Positions 1-7,927 are shown, counted from the stretch's first letter. The stretch: 64,000 nucleotides of DNA from Bradyrhizobium sp. C9 (GCF_002532045.1 NZ_NWTG01000029.1:17579-81578), one strand, 5' to 3'. Translations and numbers: made by a program. Notes: generated from the letters alone by a model not told the origin.

Positions 1-301
1 GGACGTGGCAGGGACAGGACATCGGCTTGAGCGCCATTGCGCGCTCGCCGTCGGCAAAGCCGAACATGTGCGCGCCGAATTTCTCCCAATGGCCGCTTTG
101 TATCCAAAGCGCGCGGGGCAGCAGCTGGGGCGTTCGAACCTCGGCGTAGCCCAAGCGGCGCATTTTGCGGCGGATGTAGTCCTCCAACACGCGATAAAGC
201 GTGTTGCCACGCGGATGCCAGAACACCATCCCTGGCGCATCCTCCTGGATATGCCAAAGATCGAGACGTGTTCCGAGGCTTCTGTGATCGAGATCGTCCA
301 T
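1..301 (-). CDS. thrS: Threonyl-tRNA synthetase, editing-domain-less paralog (5' part only)
   Basis: Reading right to left from an ATG at 301, the frame stays open to the window edge (100 codons visible). The protein begins at once with the class II catalytic core of ThrRS: DHRSLGTRLDLWHIQEDAPG, then MVFWHPRGNTLYRVLEDY, SGHWEKFGAHMF and ALKPMSCPCHV. In full-length ThrRS this core follows about 240 residues of TGS and editing domains, so those are absent here. The first Cys of MSCPCH matches the Zn ligand of the canonical MNCPGH motif; the usual Gly is replaced by Cys. The enzyme should charge tRNA-Thr in the cytoplasm without its own editing site. It is probably a second copy next to a full-length ThrS elsewhere (inference). 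An upstream attenuator likely controls it. Confidence 0.85.
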   Translation of the reverse strand, partial: MDDLDHRSLGTRLDLWHIQEDAPGMVFWHPRGNTLYRVLEDYIRRKMRRLGYAEVRTPQLLPRALWIQSGHWEKFGAHMFGFADGERAMALKPMSCPCHV

Positions 302-346
302 AGCTTGCTCTTCTGATTGGAAGCAGCGCGGACGAGTTTGCGCATG

Positions 347-378
347 AAAAAAGCCCCGTCCGTCGCCGGCGGGGCCTT
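347..378 (-). terminator. Intrinsic terminator (attenuator) before thrS
   Basis: On the minus strand GCCCCG (375-370) and CGGGGC (358-353) form the stem, extended outward by G-U and A-U pairs, and six T follow (352-347). It lies downstream of the leader-peptide stop and 46 nt before the ThrRS start codon, so it would stop transcription before the synthetase gene unless the 5' arm is sequestered. Confidence 0.8.
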
Positions 379-396
379 GTCTGGTGGTGCAGTCTG

Positions 397-474
397 TTAC
401 CGCATACGACCAGGAGACGACCCGCCAAGGCTGGTCGTCGCGGTGGTCGAAGACATGGAACAGATGTTGCGCAT
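397..474 (-). CDS. Threonine-rich leader peptide (25 aa)
   Basis: A 25-codon ORF, ATG at 474-472 to TAA at 399-397, lies between a promoter-like sequence and the terminator in front of the ThrRS gene. Codons 10, 11, 13 and 14 are Thr (ACC, ACC, ACG, ACC) within the peptide segment STTATTS. This recalls the enterobacterial thrL leader. Its likely role is to make ribosome progress depend on charged tRNA-Thr. No good Shine-Dalgarno is visible, but the predicted transcription start almost coincides with the ATG, so translation may be leaderless. Confidence 0.7.
   Translation of the reverse strand: MRNICSMSSTTATTSLGGSSPGRMR
406..438 (-). promoter_or_regulatory. Leader hairpin of the Thr attenuator
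   Basis: The arms ACGACCAG (438-431) and CTGGTCGT (413-406) pair perfectly over 8 bp. The 5' arm is made of Thr codons 13 and 14 of the leader ORF, so a ribosome stalled there would block the hairpin. The loop segment GGCGGG (426-421) is complementary to CCCGCC (373-368), which overlaps the 5' arm of the downstream terminator. Arm 2 can also pair in 7 of 8 positions with ACCACCAG (388-381). These mutually exclusive pairings are what ribosome-mediated attenuation needs. The mechanism is inferred from sequence. Confidence 0.6.
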
Positions 475-480
475 GTCGCT

Positions 481-510
481 ATTCTGGATTTGTCCGTCCC
501 GTCTCGTCAA
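481..510 (-). promoter_or_regulatory. Candidate sigma-70 promoter of the thrS leader
   Basis: TTGACG at 510-505 and CAGAAT at 486-481 are separated by 18 nt on the minus strand. Transcription would start near 474, at or just before the leader-peptide ATG. The -10 matches the consensus at four of six positions. Confidence 0.45.
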
Positions 511-568
511 CCTGCCCGCAGGACGAGAACGGCTGTGGGGGCAGCCACAGTCATTCGGCGATACGGGC

Positions 569-1231
569 TCACCGCTCGCCGAGATCGATCTGCGTCAGGA
601 TGCCCTGGCGCAGCGCGAGGCGGACCAGCTCGATATCGCTGCCGACGCCGAGCTTGTCCTTGATCAGGGAATGCAGGTTCGCGACCGTCTTGGGGCTGAG
701 ATGCAGCGCATCGGCGATCTCGTCGGTGGTCTTTTCCGCGAGCAGCATGCGCAGCACCTCGAATTCCCGCGCGGTCAGCAGATCCGCTGCGGCGCTCTCG
801 CCGGCGAGGTGGCTGAGCGCGAGCTCGTGGTCGATATCCGGGCTGATCGCGATCTTGCCCGACAGCGCTTCCATCACGGCATGCACCAGCGTCTCCGGCG
901 GGCTCGTCTTGGTGACGTAGCCGCTCGCGCCGGCGCGGATCGCCTGCACGGCGAAGGCCGCGTTCTGGTGCATGGTGAACACCAGGATCTTGGCGCGCTT
1001 GTCCCACTGCCTGAGGCGCCGGATCGCCTCGATGCCGCCGATGCCGGGCATCGACAGGTCCATGATGACGAGGTCGGGCCCGGTCTCCTTGTAGAGGCGG
1101 TAGGCCTCGACGCCGTCGGAGGCTTCGGCGACGACCGAGAGGCCCGGCTGTTTCTGCAGCATCGCCCGGTAACCCTCCCGGACGACGGCGTGGTCGTCGA
1201 CCAGCATGATGGTTCGCGCCGTCGTGCTCAC
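569..1231 (-). CDS. NarL/FixJ-family response regulator
   Basis: This 220-aa cytoplasmic protein has an N-terminal receiver domain (about residues 8-125; acidic pocket VDDH, phosphoacceptor Asp58 in VIMDLSMPG, Lys in VTKTSPP). A LuxR-type HTH follows (about 150-210; LTAREFEVLRML, LSPKTVANLHSLIKDKLG). Its start overlaps the stop of the upstream histidine kinase gene by 4 nt, so the two form a translationally coupled pair. It should bind promoters when phosphorylated. Targets are unknown; the divergent gene cluster starting at 2878 is the natural candidate (inference). Confidence 0.93.
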   Translation of the reverse strand: MSTTARTIMLVDDHAVVREGYRAMLQKQPGLSVVAEASDGVEAYRLYKETGPDLVIMDLSMPGIGGIEAIRRLRQWDKRAKILVFTMHQNAAFAVQAIRAGASGYVTKTSPPETLVHAVMEALSGKIAISPDIDHELALSHLAGESAAADLLTAREFEVLRMLLAEKTTDEIADALHLSPKTVANLHSLIKDKLGVGSDIELVRLALRQGILTQIDLGER

Positions 1232-2649
1232 GCCGCGCGCTCCACAAATGCGGCCTCCCGGCCGGCCGCGACGGGAACGCTGACCCGGAGCGAGGCGCCG
1301 TTGGACTGTCCGGCCTCGAAGCTCAGCCGCCCGCCGAGCGCGGCGACCCGCTCGCGCATCCCGAGCAGGCCCATGCCGGACTTCACCTGAGGATCGCCCT
1401 GGGGATCGCCGGGCCTGCCGTCATCGTCGATCGCGAGCATGATTTCGCTGCCGCCGCCGGCCGAAGCCGTCTCGCGCATCTCAAGGCGCAGCATGACGCG
1501 CGTGGCGCCGGCGTGCTTGGCGGCGTTGGTCAGCGCCTCCTGCACGATGCGGTAGAGGTTGGCGCCGGTGGAGGCGGGGATGCGCTCGAACGATCCCGAG
1601 ATGGCGATCTCGAACCGCTGACGTCCCCGGCTGCGGCTGTTCCAGCCGGCGATCAGGCCCTCCAGGCTGGCTGCAAGGCCGAGTTCGTCGACATCGGGCG
1701 GGCGTAACCTGAACAGGGCGCCGCGCAACGTCTCCATCATGTCGGTCGCGGTCCGAGCAATGCCGTCGCATTCGGCGAGCAAAGGCGGGCAATCCTGGAC
1801 CGCGGTCAGACGCGCCGAGGCGGCGAGCGCGCGGATCGCGGCCAGCGATTGCCCGAACTCGTCGTGCAGCTCGCGCGCCAGATGCCGGCGTTCCTCGTCC
1901 TGCACCACGATCAGTTTCTGCGTCAGCGCGTTGCGCTCGGACAGCGCGGTGGCGAGGCGTTCGGCGAGCTGGTTGAAGACGTCGCCGATCGCCGACAATT
2001 CGGCGAGGTCGAACGGCGGCAGCCGCGCGGCGAGGTCGCCTGCGGCGATCCGCTGGAGCCCGTCGCGGATCAGCCGCGTCGGACGCAGCGCGCGCGACAG
2101 CGCCGCATAGACCAGCGCACAAAGCAGCGGCAGCGCGATCATGAGGACCGCCATCAGCCGGCCGGCATCGTGCCAGGCCTCGGCCGTCAGCACCGCCGGA
2201 TCGACCCAGACCACGGCCTCGCCGATCGCCTGGCCGCGCGAAATCACCGGGCGAACGGCCTCCCGGCCGGGATCGAACAGGCGGCGATAGAGCGCCGCAA
2301 AGGCCTGCGGCGGGGCGGCCGTATCGGTCTGCGTGCCGCCGCAGAAGCGCTGGCTGATCTCGCCGCTGTTGCTGCGAAATGCGAGGCACAGGCCGGGCGC
2401 CATGACCGAGGCGGCAACGCCATCGAGATCGGGGAAATCGGAGCGCGGATTGTTCAGCCACTGGATCTTGCTCTGCTGCAGCTCCAGCGTCCTGGCGGCG
2501 ACATCGGCGACCGCAGCGATCCTAGCGCGCACCGAGCGGTCGGCCTCGATCAGGAGGTAGCCTGAGATCGCGGCAAAGCAGAGCATCGAGACGGCGGCCA
2601 CACGCAACGTCAGCCGCAGCTTCAGATCGCTTCCGGACCAATTGCGCAT
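1228..2649 (-). CDS. Membrane sensor histidine kinase (HisKA_3 type)
   Basis: The 473-aa protein has a transmembrane segment near residues 14-34, a periplasmic domain of about 130 residues, a second membrane segment near 163-185 and a HAMP linker (about 186-240). The dimerisation/phosphoacceptor helix of the UhpB/NarX class has His262 in RELHDEFGQSL. A C-terminal HATPase domain has NAAKHAGA, IDDDGRPGD and GMGLLGMRERVAALGG. It would phosphorylate the response regulator encoded immediately downstream. The signal is not evident. It reads away from the genes at 2878-6089 across a 228-bp divergent promoter region. Confidence 0.92.
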   Translation of the reverse strand: MRNWSGSDLKLRLTLRVAAVSMLCFAAISGYLLIEADRSVRARIAAVADVAARTLELQQSKIQWLNNPRSDFPDLDGVAASVMAPGLCLAFRSNSGEISQRFCGGTQTDTAAPPQAFAALYRRLFDPGREAVRPVISRGQAIGEAVVWVDPAVLTAEAWHDAGRLMAVLMIALPLLCALVYAALSRALRPTRLIRDGLQRIAAGDLAARLPPFDLAELSAIGDVFNQLAERLATALSERNALTQKLIVVQDEERRHLARELHDEFGQSLAAIRALAASARLTAVQDCPPLLAECDGIARTATDMMETLRGALFRLRPPDVDELGLAASLEGLIAGWNSRSRGRQRFEIAISGSFERIPASTGANLYRIVQEALTNAAKHAGATRVMLRLEMRETASAGGGSEIMLAIDDDGRPGDPQGDPQVKSGMGLLGMRERVAALGGRLSFEAGQSNGASLRVSVPVAAGREAAFVERAA

Positions 2650-2877
2650 CGGCGTATCCTCAGAGGTCGCAGACGAGCCTCAGTGCGCAGTTCGCGGGCA
2701 GGGCCGTCACGCCCATTAAACGGCAGAACGGAAGCGTCGAGAAGCACTGCCTTGGGTGCGGGCCACCGTCGTGAAATTTTCCCGGCACCGGTCGGGAGGC
2801 GTTCCGCTGCGGCGCGGATGCTGGCCGGCCTAGGTTGCGATCGAACCGACCGCACCAGCACCCGAAAGGCCTCGATC

Positions 2878-3813
2878 ATGCGCCAGTCCCGCCTCGTCGT
2901 GCACGTCATCGCGTTGATCGGCCTTCTGGCCGGACCTTGTCCGCTGCGCGCCGAGACCGGCGCCGCCGTGGCTCCTCCAGTTGGCGTCAGCGTCGATGAT
3001 TTCAGCTATGTCGACACCTCGGGCGAGGTGATCGACCAGACCACCATCCATCAGAAGCGGCTGGATGCGTTCATGGCCGCGCTGCGCGCCGATGTCGCCG
3101 CCGAACCGCGCTATCGCCTGGTGCCGCCGGCGGCGCCCGCAGGCGAAGCCCGGATCAAGGTGGTCGGCGGCGTGCAGAAGATGAGCACGCTGGTGCAGTG
3201 GGCCAAGGTGGCGGTCATCGATGTCGGCGCGAGCCGAGTGCTGTACGAAAAGCTCTACACATTTCGCGGCGACAATGACGAGGCATGGAACCGTGCGCGC
3301 ATGTTCGTGTCGCGTGAGGTACGCGCCGCCCTTGCAGCGGCGTTGCCGACGGCGCAGACCGCCGCGGCGGCGCCGATCGGGCTCGCCGTGTTCGAGTTCG
3401 AGCTCGAGGATAATTCCGCCGCACCGTCGTCCGGCCTTGCCGGCTCCGATGCCGCCACGCTGGCCGATGTCACGAGGGACGTCCGCGACCGGCTTGCGCA
3501 ATCGGGCCGCTACCGCCTGGTCGACACCGCCGGCGCAATGGCGGCGCCCGTCAAGGCGCGGACGCTGCGCGACTGCGACGGCTGCGAGGCGGCGATCGCG
3601 CAAGGGCTCGGCGCCGATCAATCGCTGATCGGCGTGATCAGGCGGGTCAGCCGGACCGAATACACCGTCGGCTTCCAGGTGCGTGACGCCCGCAGCGGCG
3701 CGGTCGTCTCACGCGGCGACAGCGGCTTGCGGATGGGCGCCGATTATTCATGGAGCCGCGGCGCGGCTCACCTGGTCGGCGACCGCCTGCTGGCGGACGG
3801 CGCGCAGCAGTAG
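2878..3813 (+). CDS. Exported tandem-domain protein of DUF3280/DUF2380 type
   Basis: The chosen ATG at 2878 gives 311 aa with a signal peptide (VHVIALIGLLAGPCPLRA, cleavage near 24). A longer frame upstream lacks a plausible N-terminus. The mature protein looks like two copies of one fold. Half 1 (about 35-165) opens with VSVDDFSYVDTSGEV and half 2 (about 180-310) with IGLAVFEFELEDNS. Each then carries a helix ending in (P/G)RYRLV and a late segment on VxxxVRDARSG or VIDVGASRVLYEK. Single-domain relatives are periplasmic proteins of unknown function, often next to two-component genes; this is from memory. No enzyme motif was found. Confidence 0.7.
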   Translation: MRQSRLVVHVIALIGLLAGPCPLRAETGAAVAPPVGVSVDDFSYVDTSGEVIDQTTIHQKRLDAFMAALRADVAAEPRYRLVPPAAPAGEARIKVVGGVQKMSTLVQWAKVAVIDVGASRVLYEKLYTFRGDNDEAWNRARMFVSREVRAALAAALPTAQTAAAAPIGLAVFEFELEDNSAAPSSGLAGSDAATLADVTRDVRDRLAQSGRYRLVDTAGAMAAPVKARTLRDCDGCEAAIAQGLGADQSLIGVIRRVSRTEYTVGFQVRDARSGAVVSRGDSGLRMGADYSWSRGAAHLVGDRLLADGAQQ

Positions 3814-3920
3814 CGATCCGGACCATCGCAAAGCGCGATAGCTGATAGACACATCATCTTCTATCGCCGGGCCTGTGTGTGGGCTATCACCGCGAGCTGA
3901 TCACCGCACAGGAGCCGCCG

Positions 3921-4832
3921 ATGCGTTTGCCCGCCGTCCTTTTCGCTCTCACGCTCGCCGCAAGCCCCGTGGCAGCCGCAGAGCTGTCGGGCACGCTGCA
4001 GAAGATCAAGGAGACCAGGAAGGTCACGTTGGGCTTCCAGGAGGCTTCCGTTCCCTTCAGCTATCTCGACGATAACCAGCGGCCGATCGGCTTCGCGCTC
4101 GATATCTGCCTCAAGATCGTCGATGCCGTGAAGAAGGAGCTGGGGTTGCCCGAGATCGCAGTCGACTATCTGCCGGTGACCTCGTCGAACCGCATCCCGC
4201 TGATGGTCAACGGCACGATCGACCTGCATTGCTCGGCGACCACCAACAGCGCCGAGCGCCAGAAGCAGGTGACCTTCACCAACTCGCACTTCCTGAGCGC
4301 GACGCGCTTTGCGGCCAAGAAATCATCCGGCATCAACACCATCGACGACCTCAAGGGCAAGTCGGTGACCGCCGTTGCGGGCTCGGTGAACCTGACGCAG
4401 CTCGTCAAGGTCAACACCGAACGCAAGCTCGGCATCAACGTTCTCCCGGCCAAGGACCAGGCCGAGGCGTTTCTGATGCTGGAAACCGATCGCGCCCAGG
4501 CCTACGCGCTCGACGACGTCCAGCTTGCCGTGGCGATCGCACGATCGAAAGAGCCCGCACTCTACGTGATCAGCGAGGAGGCGTTCTCGAAGGCCGAGCC
4601 GTTCGGAATCATGCTGCGCCGGGAGGACGCGCCGTTCAAGGCGCTCGCCGACCGCGCCACGGCCGAGCTCTACAAGAGCCCGGAGATCGAGGTTATGTAC
4701 AAGAAGTGGCTGGAGCAGCCGACCCCGCCGAACGGCATCAACTACAACGTCCCGATCTCGCCGGCGCTGAAGAATGCGTTCGCCCATCCGAGCTCGAGTT
4801 TTGATCCTGATGTGTACGCGGTCGCGAAGTAG
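3921..4832 (+). CDS. Periplasmic amino-acid-binding protein (GltI-like SBP)
   Basis: The ATG at 3921 follows CAGGAG at 3909-3914 and starts a signal peptide (LPAVLFALTLAASPVAAAE). The 303-aa product has the two-lobe family 3 solute-binding fold. FSYLDDNQRPIGFALDIC binds the ligand amino group in relatives, and TNSAERQKQVTFTNSHFLSATRF plus DDLKGKSVTAVAGSVN are typical of glutamate/aspartate-binding GltI. No permease or ATPase gene lies beside it, so it either shares a transporter encoded elsewhere or acts as a sensor input. The start 14 codons upstream is less likely because it precedes the Shine-Dalgarno. Confidence 0.85.
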   Translation: MRLPAVLFALTLAASPVAAAELSGTLQKIKETRKVTLGFQEASVPFSYLDDNQRPIGFALDICLKIVDAVKKELGLPEIAVDYLPVTSSNRIPLMVNGTIDLHCSATTNSAERQKQVTFTNSHFLSATRFAAKKSSGINTIDDLKGKSVTAVAGSVNLTQLVKVNTERKLGINVLPAKDQAEAFLMLETDRAQAYALDDVQLAVAIARSKEPALYVISEEAFSKAEPFGIMLRREDAPFKALADRATAELYKSPEIEVMYKKWLEQPTPPNGINYNVPISPALKNAFAHPSSSFDPDVYAVAK

Positions 4833-4842
4833 CGCGGCCGTC

Positions 4843-4930
4843 GTAGCCCGCATAAGCGGAGCGATACGCGGGTTTCAATTGTGGGCGCCGACGCAGAGGC
4901 CCGGATATCGCTGCGCTCATCCGGGCTGCG
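4843..4930. repeat. Pair of REP-like palindromes in inverted orientation
   Basis: GTAGCCCG...CGCGGG (4843-4872) and CCCGGATATCG...CATCCGGGCTGCG (4900-4930) are two related imperfect palindromes facing each other, 27 bp apart. The core (AGCCCGGATGAGCGCAGCGATATCCGGG read on one strand of the second copy) is a common extragenic repeat in Bradyrhizobium and relatives. They may form one large stem-loop after the SBP gene and act as a terminator or mRNA stabiliser. Confidence 0.7.
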
Positions 4931-5075
4931 TCGGATATGGTTTTCCGCGCCAAGCCGTCAATCCTTGGAACGGCTTTTCGCGCGCGACGCCAAAAACGAA
5001 ATAGCGTCTCATGTACATCGGCGGGTTTTCTCCTAATCTTGCACCAGTTGCGATGCTGATCAGGAGCCTGCGCTG

Positions 5076-6089
5076 GTGACCACGCCATACCTCTCTCGAC
5101 GTTCCGCGCTCGGCGTTCTCGCCGGGAGTCTGGTTGCGGGCAGTGGACGCGCGGAAACCGGCGCGAGTGGCGGCGCCGATCTTGGCGGCGTCACGTTGCG
5201 GGTGGCGTATTACAAGGGCGGCTGGCGTCCGCTGCTGCAGGCCGCCGGCGAGGACAAGACGCCTTACAGGATCGAGTGGAAGGAGCTCAACAATGGCGTG
5301 CTCCACATCGAGGCATTGAACGGCGATGCGCTCGACGTCGGTTCGGGCAGCGAGATTCCCGCGATGTTCGCCGCGCGCCAGAACGCCAAGGTGCGCTTCA
5401 TCGCCGTCACCCATGAGGATCTCAACATCCAGGTCACCGTGGCGGCAAAGGACGCGCCGATCCATTCGATCGCCGACCTCAAGGGCAAGCGCGTCGGCTA
5501 TGTGCGTGCGACCACGGCGCACTACTTCCTCGCCAAGCAGCTCGAGGAAGCCGGTCTTGCGTTCGGCGATATCGAGGCGATCAATCTGACGCCATCGGAC
5601 GGCTATTCGGCGTTCGCCTCGGGCAAGCTCGATGCCTGGGCGATCTACGGCTATAACGGCCAGCTCGCCATCGCCAAGCAGGGCGCGCGGCTGCTCAAGA
5701 CCGGCGTCGGCTACCTCTCGGGTAATTTCCCGATCTACGCCAATCCGAAGGCGGTCGACGAGCCGCTGCGCCATGCGGCCGTGAGCGATCTGTTGCTGCG
5801 CATCCAGCGTGCCTATGCATTCGCCAACAAGAATTTTCCCCTCTATGCGGCGGCGCAGGTGGCTGAAACCCATCTGCCGTTGCAGGATATTCTCGACCAG
5901 TTCGCCCGTCGCAGCGACGACTTCTCGCTCGCCGGCGTGAGCGCCGACGTGCCGGAGACCCACCAGAAGGTCGCCGACACCTTCCTCAAGCTCGGCGTCC
6001 TCGACGCGCGCGCCGAGGTCGGAAAATTCTGGGATACGAGCTTCAACGACGCGATCGCCGCGGGTGCGGCGAGGCTCGCGCGGAGTTGA
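5076..6089 (+). CDS. Sulfonate/nitrate-type ABC substrate-binding protein (SsuA-like)
   Basis: The GTG start at 5076 lies 11 nt after GGAG. The 337-aa product opens with an arginine-paired signal (SRRSALGVLAGSLVAGSGRA), possibly Tat-dependent. It then shows the SsuA/TauA/NrtA fold: LRVAYYKGGWRPLLQAAGE, the ALNGDALDVGSGSEIPAMFA pocket, IADLKGKRVGYVRATTAHYFL and SAFASGKLDAWAIYGYNG. It should deliver an aliphatic sulfonate or similar anion to an ABC importer. No ssuB or ssuC is adjacent, making it the second orphan binding protein in this stretch. Confidence 0.85.
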   Translation: MTTPYLSRRSALGVLAGSLVAGSGRAETGASGGADLGGVTLRVAYYKGGWRPLLQAAGEDKTPYRIEWKELNNGVLHIEALNGDALDVGSGSEIPAMFAARQNAKVRFIAVTHEDLNIQVTVAAKDAPIHSIADLKGKRVGYVRATTAHYFLAKQLEEAGLAFGDIEAINLTPSDGYSAFASGKLDAWAIYGYNGQLAIAKQGARLLKTGVGYLSGNFPIYANPKAVDEPLRHAAVSDLLLRIQRAYAFANKNFPLYAAAQVAETHLPLQDILDQFARRSDDFSLAGVSADVPETHQKVADTFLKLGVLDARAEVGKFWDTSFNDAIAAGAARLARS

Positions 6090-6438
6090 CGGCGAGGATG
6101 TAGTCCATATGGGCTACGTGATGGACGGGCAGGTTCCCGGAGATCGCGACATTCTCCATCGCAAAATTCCGGTCCAGCCGAAACTGCCGATATTTACGAC
6201 CCCGGCGTGACGGCTGGGGCCACAGGAGGTGTTGAGTGTTTCTGGGGCTATGATCAGAGCACAGCCACCGAACGGCACATGGTCGAGAAAGTTCCGGCGC
6301 GATCGCCGCCGGCTTGTGCCGTGCTGCCATGCAGACCGGAGAGCTTGCAGGCCAGGTCAGCTCCGTACGATGATGGCGACCGGATCGATGTTCGCAGCTG
6401 ATGATTGTCGCTTATCTGATTGATGCCTGGAGCTGAAG
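6090..6438. other. Intergenic stretch, no gene seen
   Basis: This 349-bp stretch holds no ORF with a convincing start or family resemblance. It includes the upstream region of the small TTG-start gene at 6439. No palindrome or terminator with a T-run was seen. Confidence 0.5.
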
Positions 6439-6588
6439 TTGAATCACGACACGTTAGCCAAGCTCACCGTCACCATCATCGTCCTGGTCGCGCTGCTGGT
6501 CTGGCGTGTTGCCGACCAGAAGAAAGCCATCGCATGCGGGGTCGACTGCCCGACGGATCTGTCGGCGAACCGGAAGGCCGGGCGGTAG
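6439..6588 (+). CDS. Small single-pass membrane protein (49 aa, TTG start)
   Basis: A TTG at 6439 with GGAG at 6429-6432 opens a 49-aa frame: a short polar N-terminus, one hydrophobic helix (LTVTIIVLVALLVWRV), then a basic tail with two Cys (CGVDC). The length is below usual annotation cut-offs. Spacing of the ribosome site and a clean helix argue for a real gene. Function is unknown. Confidence 0.5.
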   Translation: MNHDTLAKLTVTIIVLVALLVWRVADQKKAIACGVDCPTDLSANRKAGR

Positions 6589-6647
6589 GAGCAGAAGGCG
6601 GGCCGCTTCGGTTGACTGCCTGCTGGGCCAGCGCGGATGCTTGCGCA

Positions 6648-7739
6648 TCAGAGCCCGTGACGGCGGTTGCGCTCGGCGCGCAACGAGCTGCCGACGAAGC
6701 CGACGTCCTCCATCCCGCGGTGGATTTCCTTTGAGCAAAGCAGCAGCGTCAGCGCGCCAGCGCCGACTGCGACCAGTGCGGTCACGAGCAGGGGATTGTC
6801 GCAGAACGCATTGTGCAGGTTCTCGAGCGGGCCGGCTCCACCTGGTCGGCGTGCAACACAGACCGATGTTGTCGCCAGCACCCAGCGGCCGAGGGCCACG
6901 CAGGCGGCGTTGGCACAGGTGAGCGCGATGATGACGGCGGCGAGGCCCTTCCTGATCGACAGCGCGAGATCGACCAGCTTGATCACGGCGCAGCATGCGA
7001 CGACAAATCCTGCGGCCACCGTCCATCCCGGCATGCCTGGCGCCAGGGTCTGACCGGCCCACAAGCCGAGCGCGGCCACACCGGCGAGCAGCGCGAGATT
7101 GATCTTCACAGCCTCCGGAAACCGGCAGCGTAGCACGTAGGCGTTGAGCTTCTCGACGAGGTCGAGCAGCGCGCAGACGATCAGGCCCGCGGCGAAGCCG
7201 CCGAGATGCACGCCCCAGTCGATCCGCGAATTGCCGATCGCGAACGCGATGTTCAGCCCGATGTTGATCGCGAAGAAGTCGAAGCGGACATCGAGCTTGC
7301 CGAGGATCCACAGGCAGAGCAATGCGCCGAGAATGCCCGAGGTGGCACCGGAAGCGCCGACCGTCAGATAGGGCGTGGCATGGATCGCATTGCCGACGAC
7401 GGCGCCGAACACCATCGCGCAGAGATAGATGATGACGAAATAGGTCGGCCCGACCCGGCGCTCGAGATGCCCGCCCCACAGCACGAGACACAGCATGTTG
7501 GTGGCGAGATGAATGAAATTGACGTGCAGAAAGCCGTTGGCGAACAGCCGCCAGTATTCGTGCCGCGCCAGCGCGCCGGTGTACATTCCGCCGTAGCGGA
7601 ACAGCAGCTCTGCCGGCGCCGATGTGGCGCCGGCCTGGATGAAGCAAAACCCCGACGCCAGGACGGTCATCGTCATCAGCGCGTAGACGGCCGCGTGAGG
7701 GATTTCGAAGAAGCCGGGACTTGTGCGGTAAGTGGCCAT
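6648..7739 (-). CDS. Rhomboid-family intramembrane serine protease
   Basis: The start ATGGCCACTTACC at 7739 gives 363 aa and skips a longer frame without a plausible N-terminus. Membrane segments begin near residue 16. The rhomboid core has HxxxN in the second segment (FIHLATNM), Ser130 in VGASGATSG and His178 in DWGVHLGGFAAG, so the Ser-His dyad is present. The last third adds several more hydrophobic helices (ending near SKEIHRGME), unlike a minimal six-helix rhomboid. It would cleave membrane proteins within the inner membrane; substrates are unknown. Confidence 0.88.
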   Translation of the reverse strand: MATYRTSPGFFEIPHAAVYALMTMTVLASGFCFIQAGATSAPAELLFRYGGMYTGALARHEYWRLFANGFLHVNFIHLATNMLCLVLWGGHLERRVGPTYFVIIYLCAMVFGAVVGNAIHATPYLTVGASGATSGILGALLCLWILGKLDVRFDFFAINIGLNIAFAIGNSRIDWGVHLGGFAAGLIVCALLDLVEKLNAYVLRCRFPEAVKINLALLAGVAALGLWAGQTLAPGMPGWTVAAGFVVACCAVIKLVDLALSIRKGLAAVIIALTCANAACVALGRWVLATTSVCVARRPGGAGPLENLHNAFCDNPLLVTALVAVGAGALTLLLCSKEIHRGMEDVGFVGSSLRAERNRRHGL

Positions 7740-7927
7740 GAATGACAGCCAGGAAAGGCGGGTTCCACAGCCTAGCGAAGCGGTTTGAGAATTGCTACTC
7801 CCGCGTGTCCGGCGTCCGCCGCGCGCCTCTATCGGCGATCGTGCGGTGCGTATATCGTCGGCCGCAAATACAACGTCGGCCAAATATCGGTGCCTCGCGC
7901 CGGGTCACGACGTCATATGAGGAAGCG

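Noticed and set aside
302..480. A T-box riboswitch controlling thrS
   Set aside because: No T-box sequence or specifier-loop architecture is visible, T-boxes are rare in Proteobacteria, and the Thr-rich ORF explains the region better.
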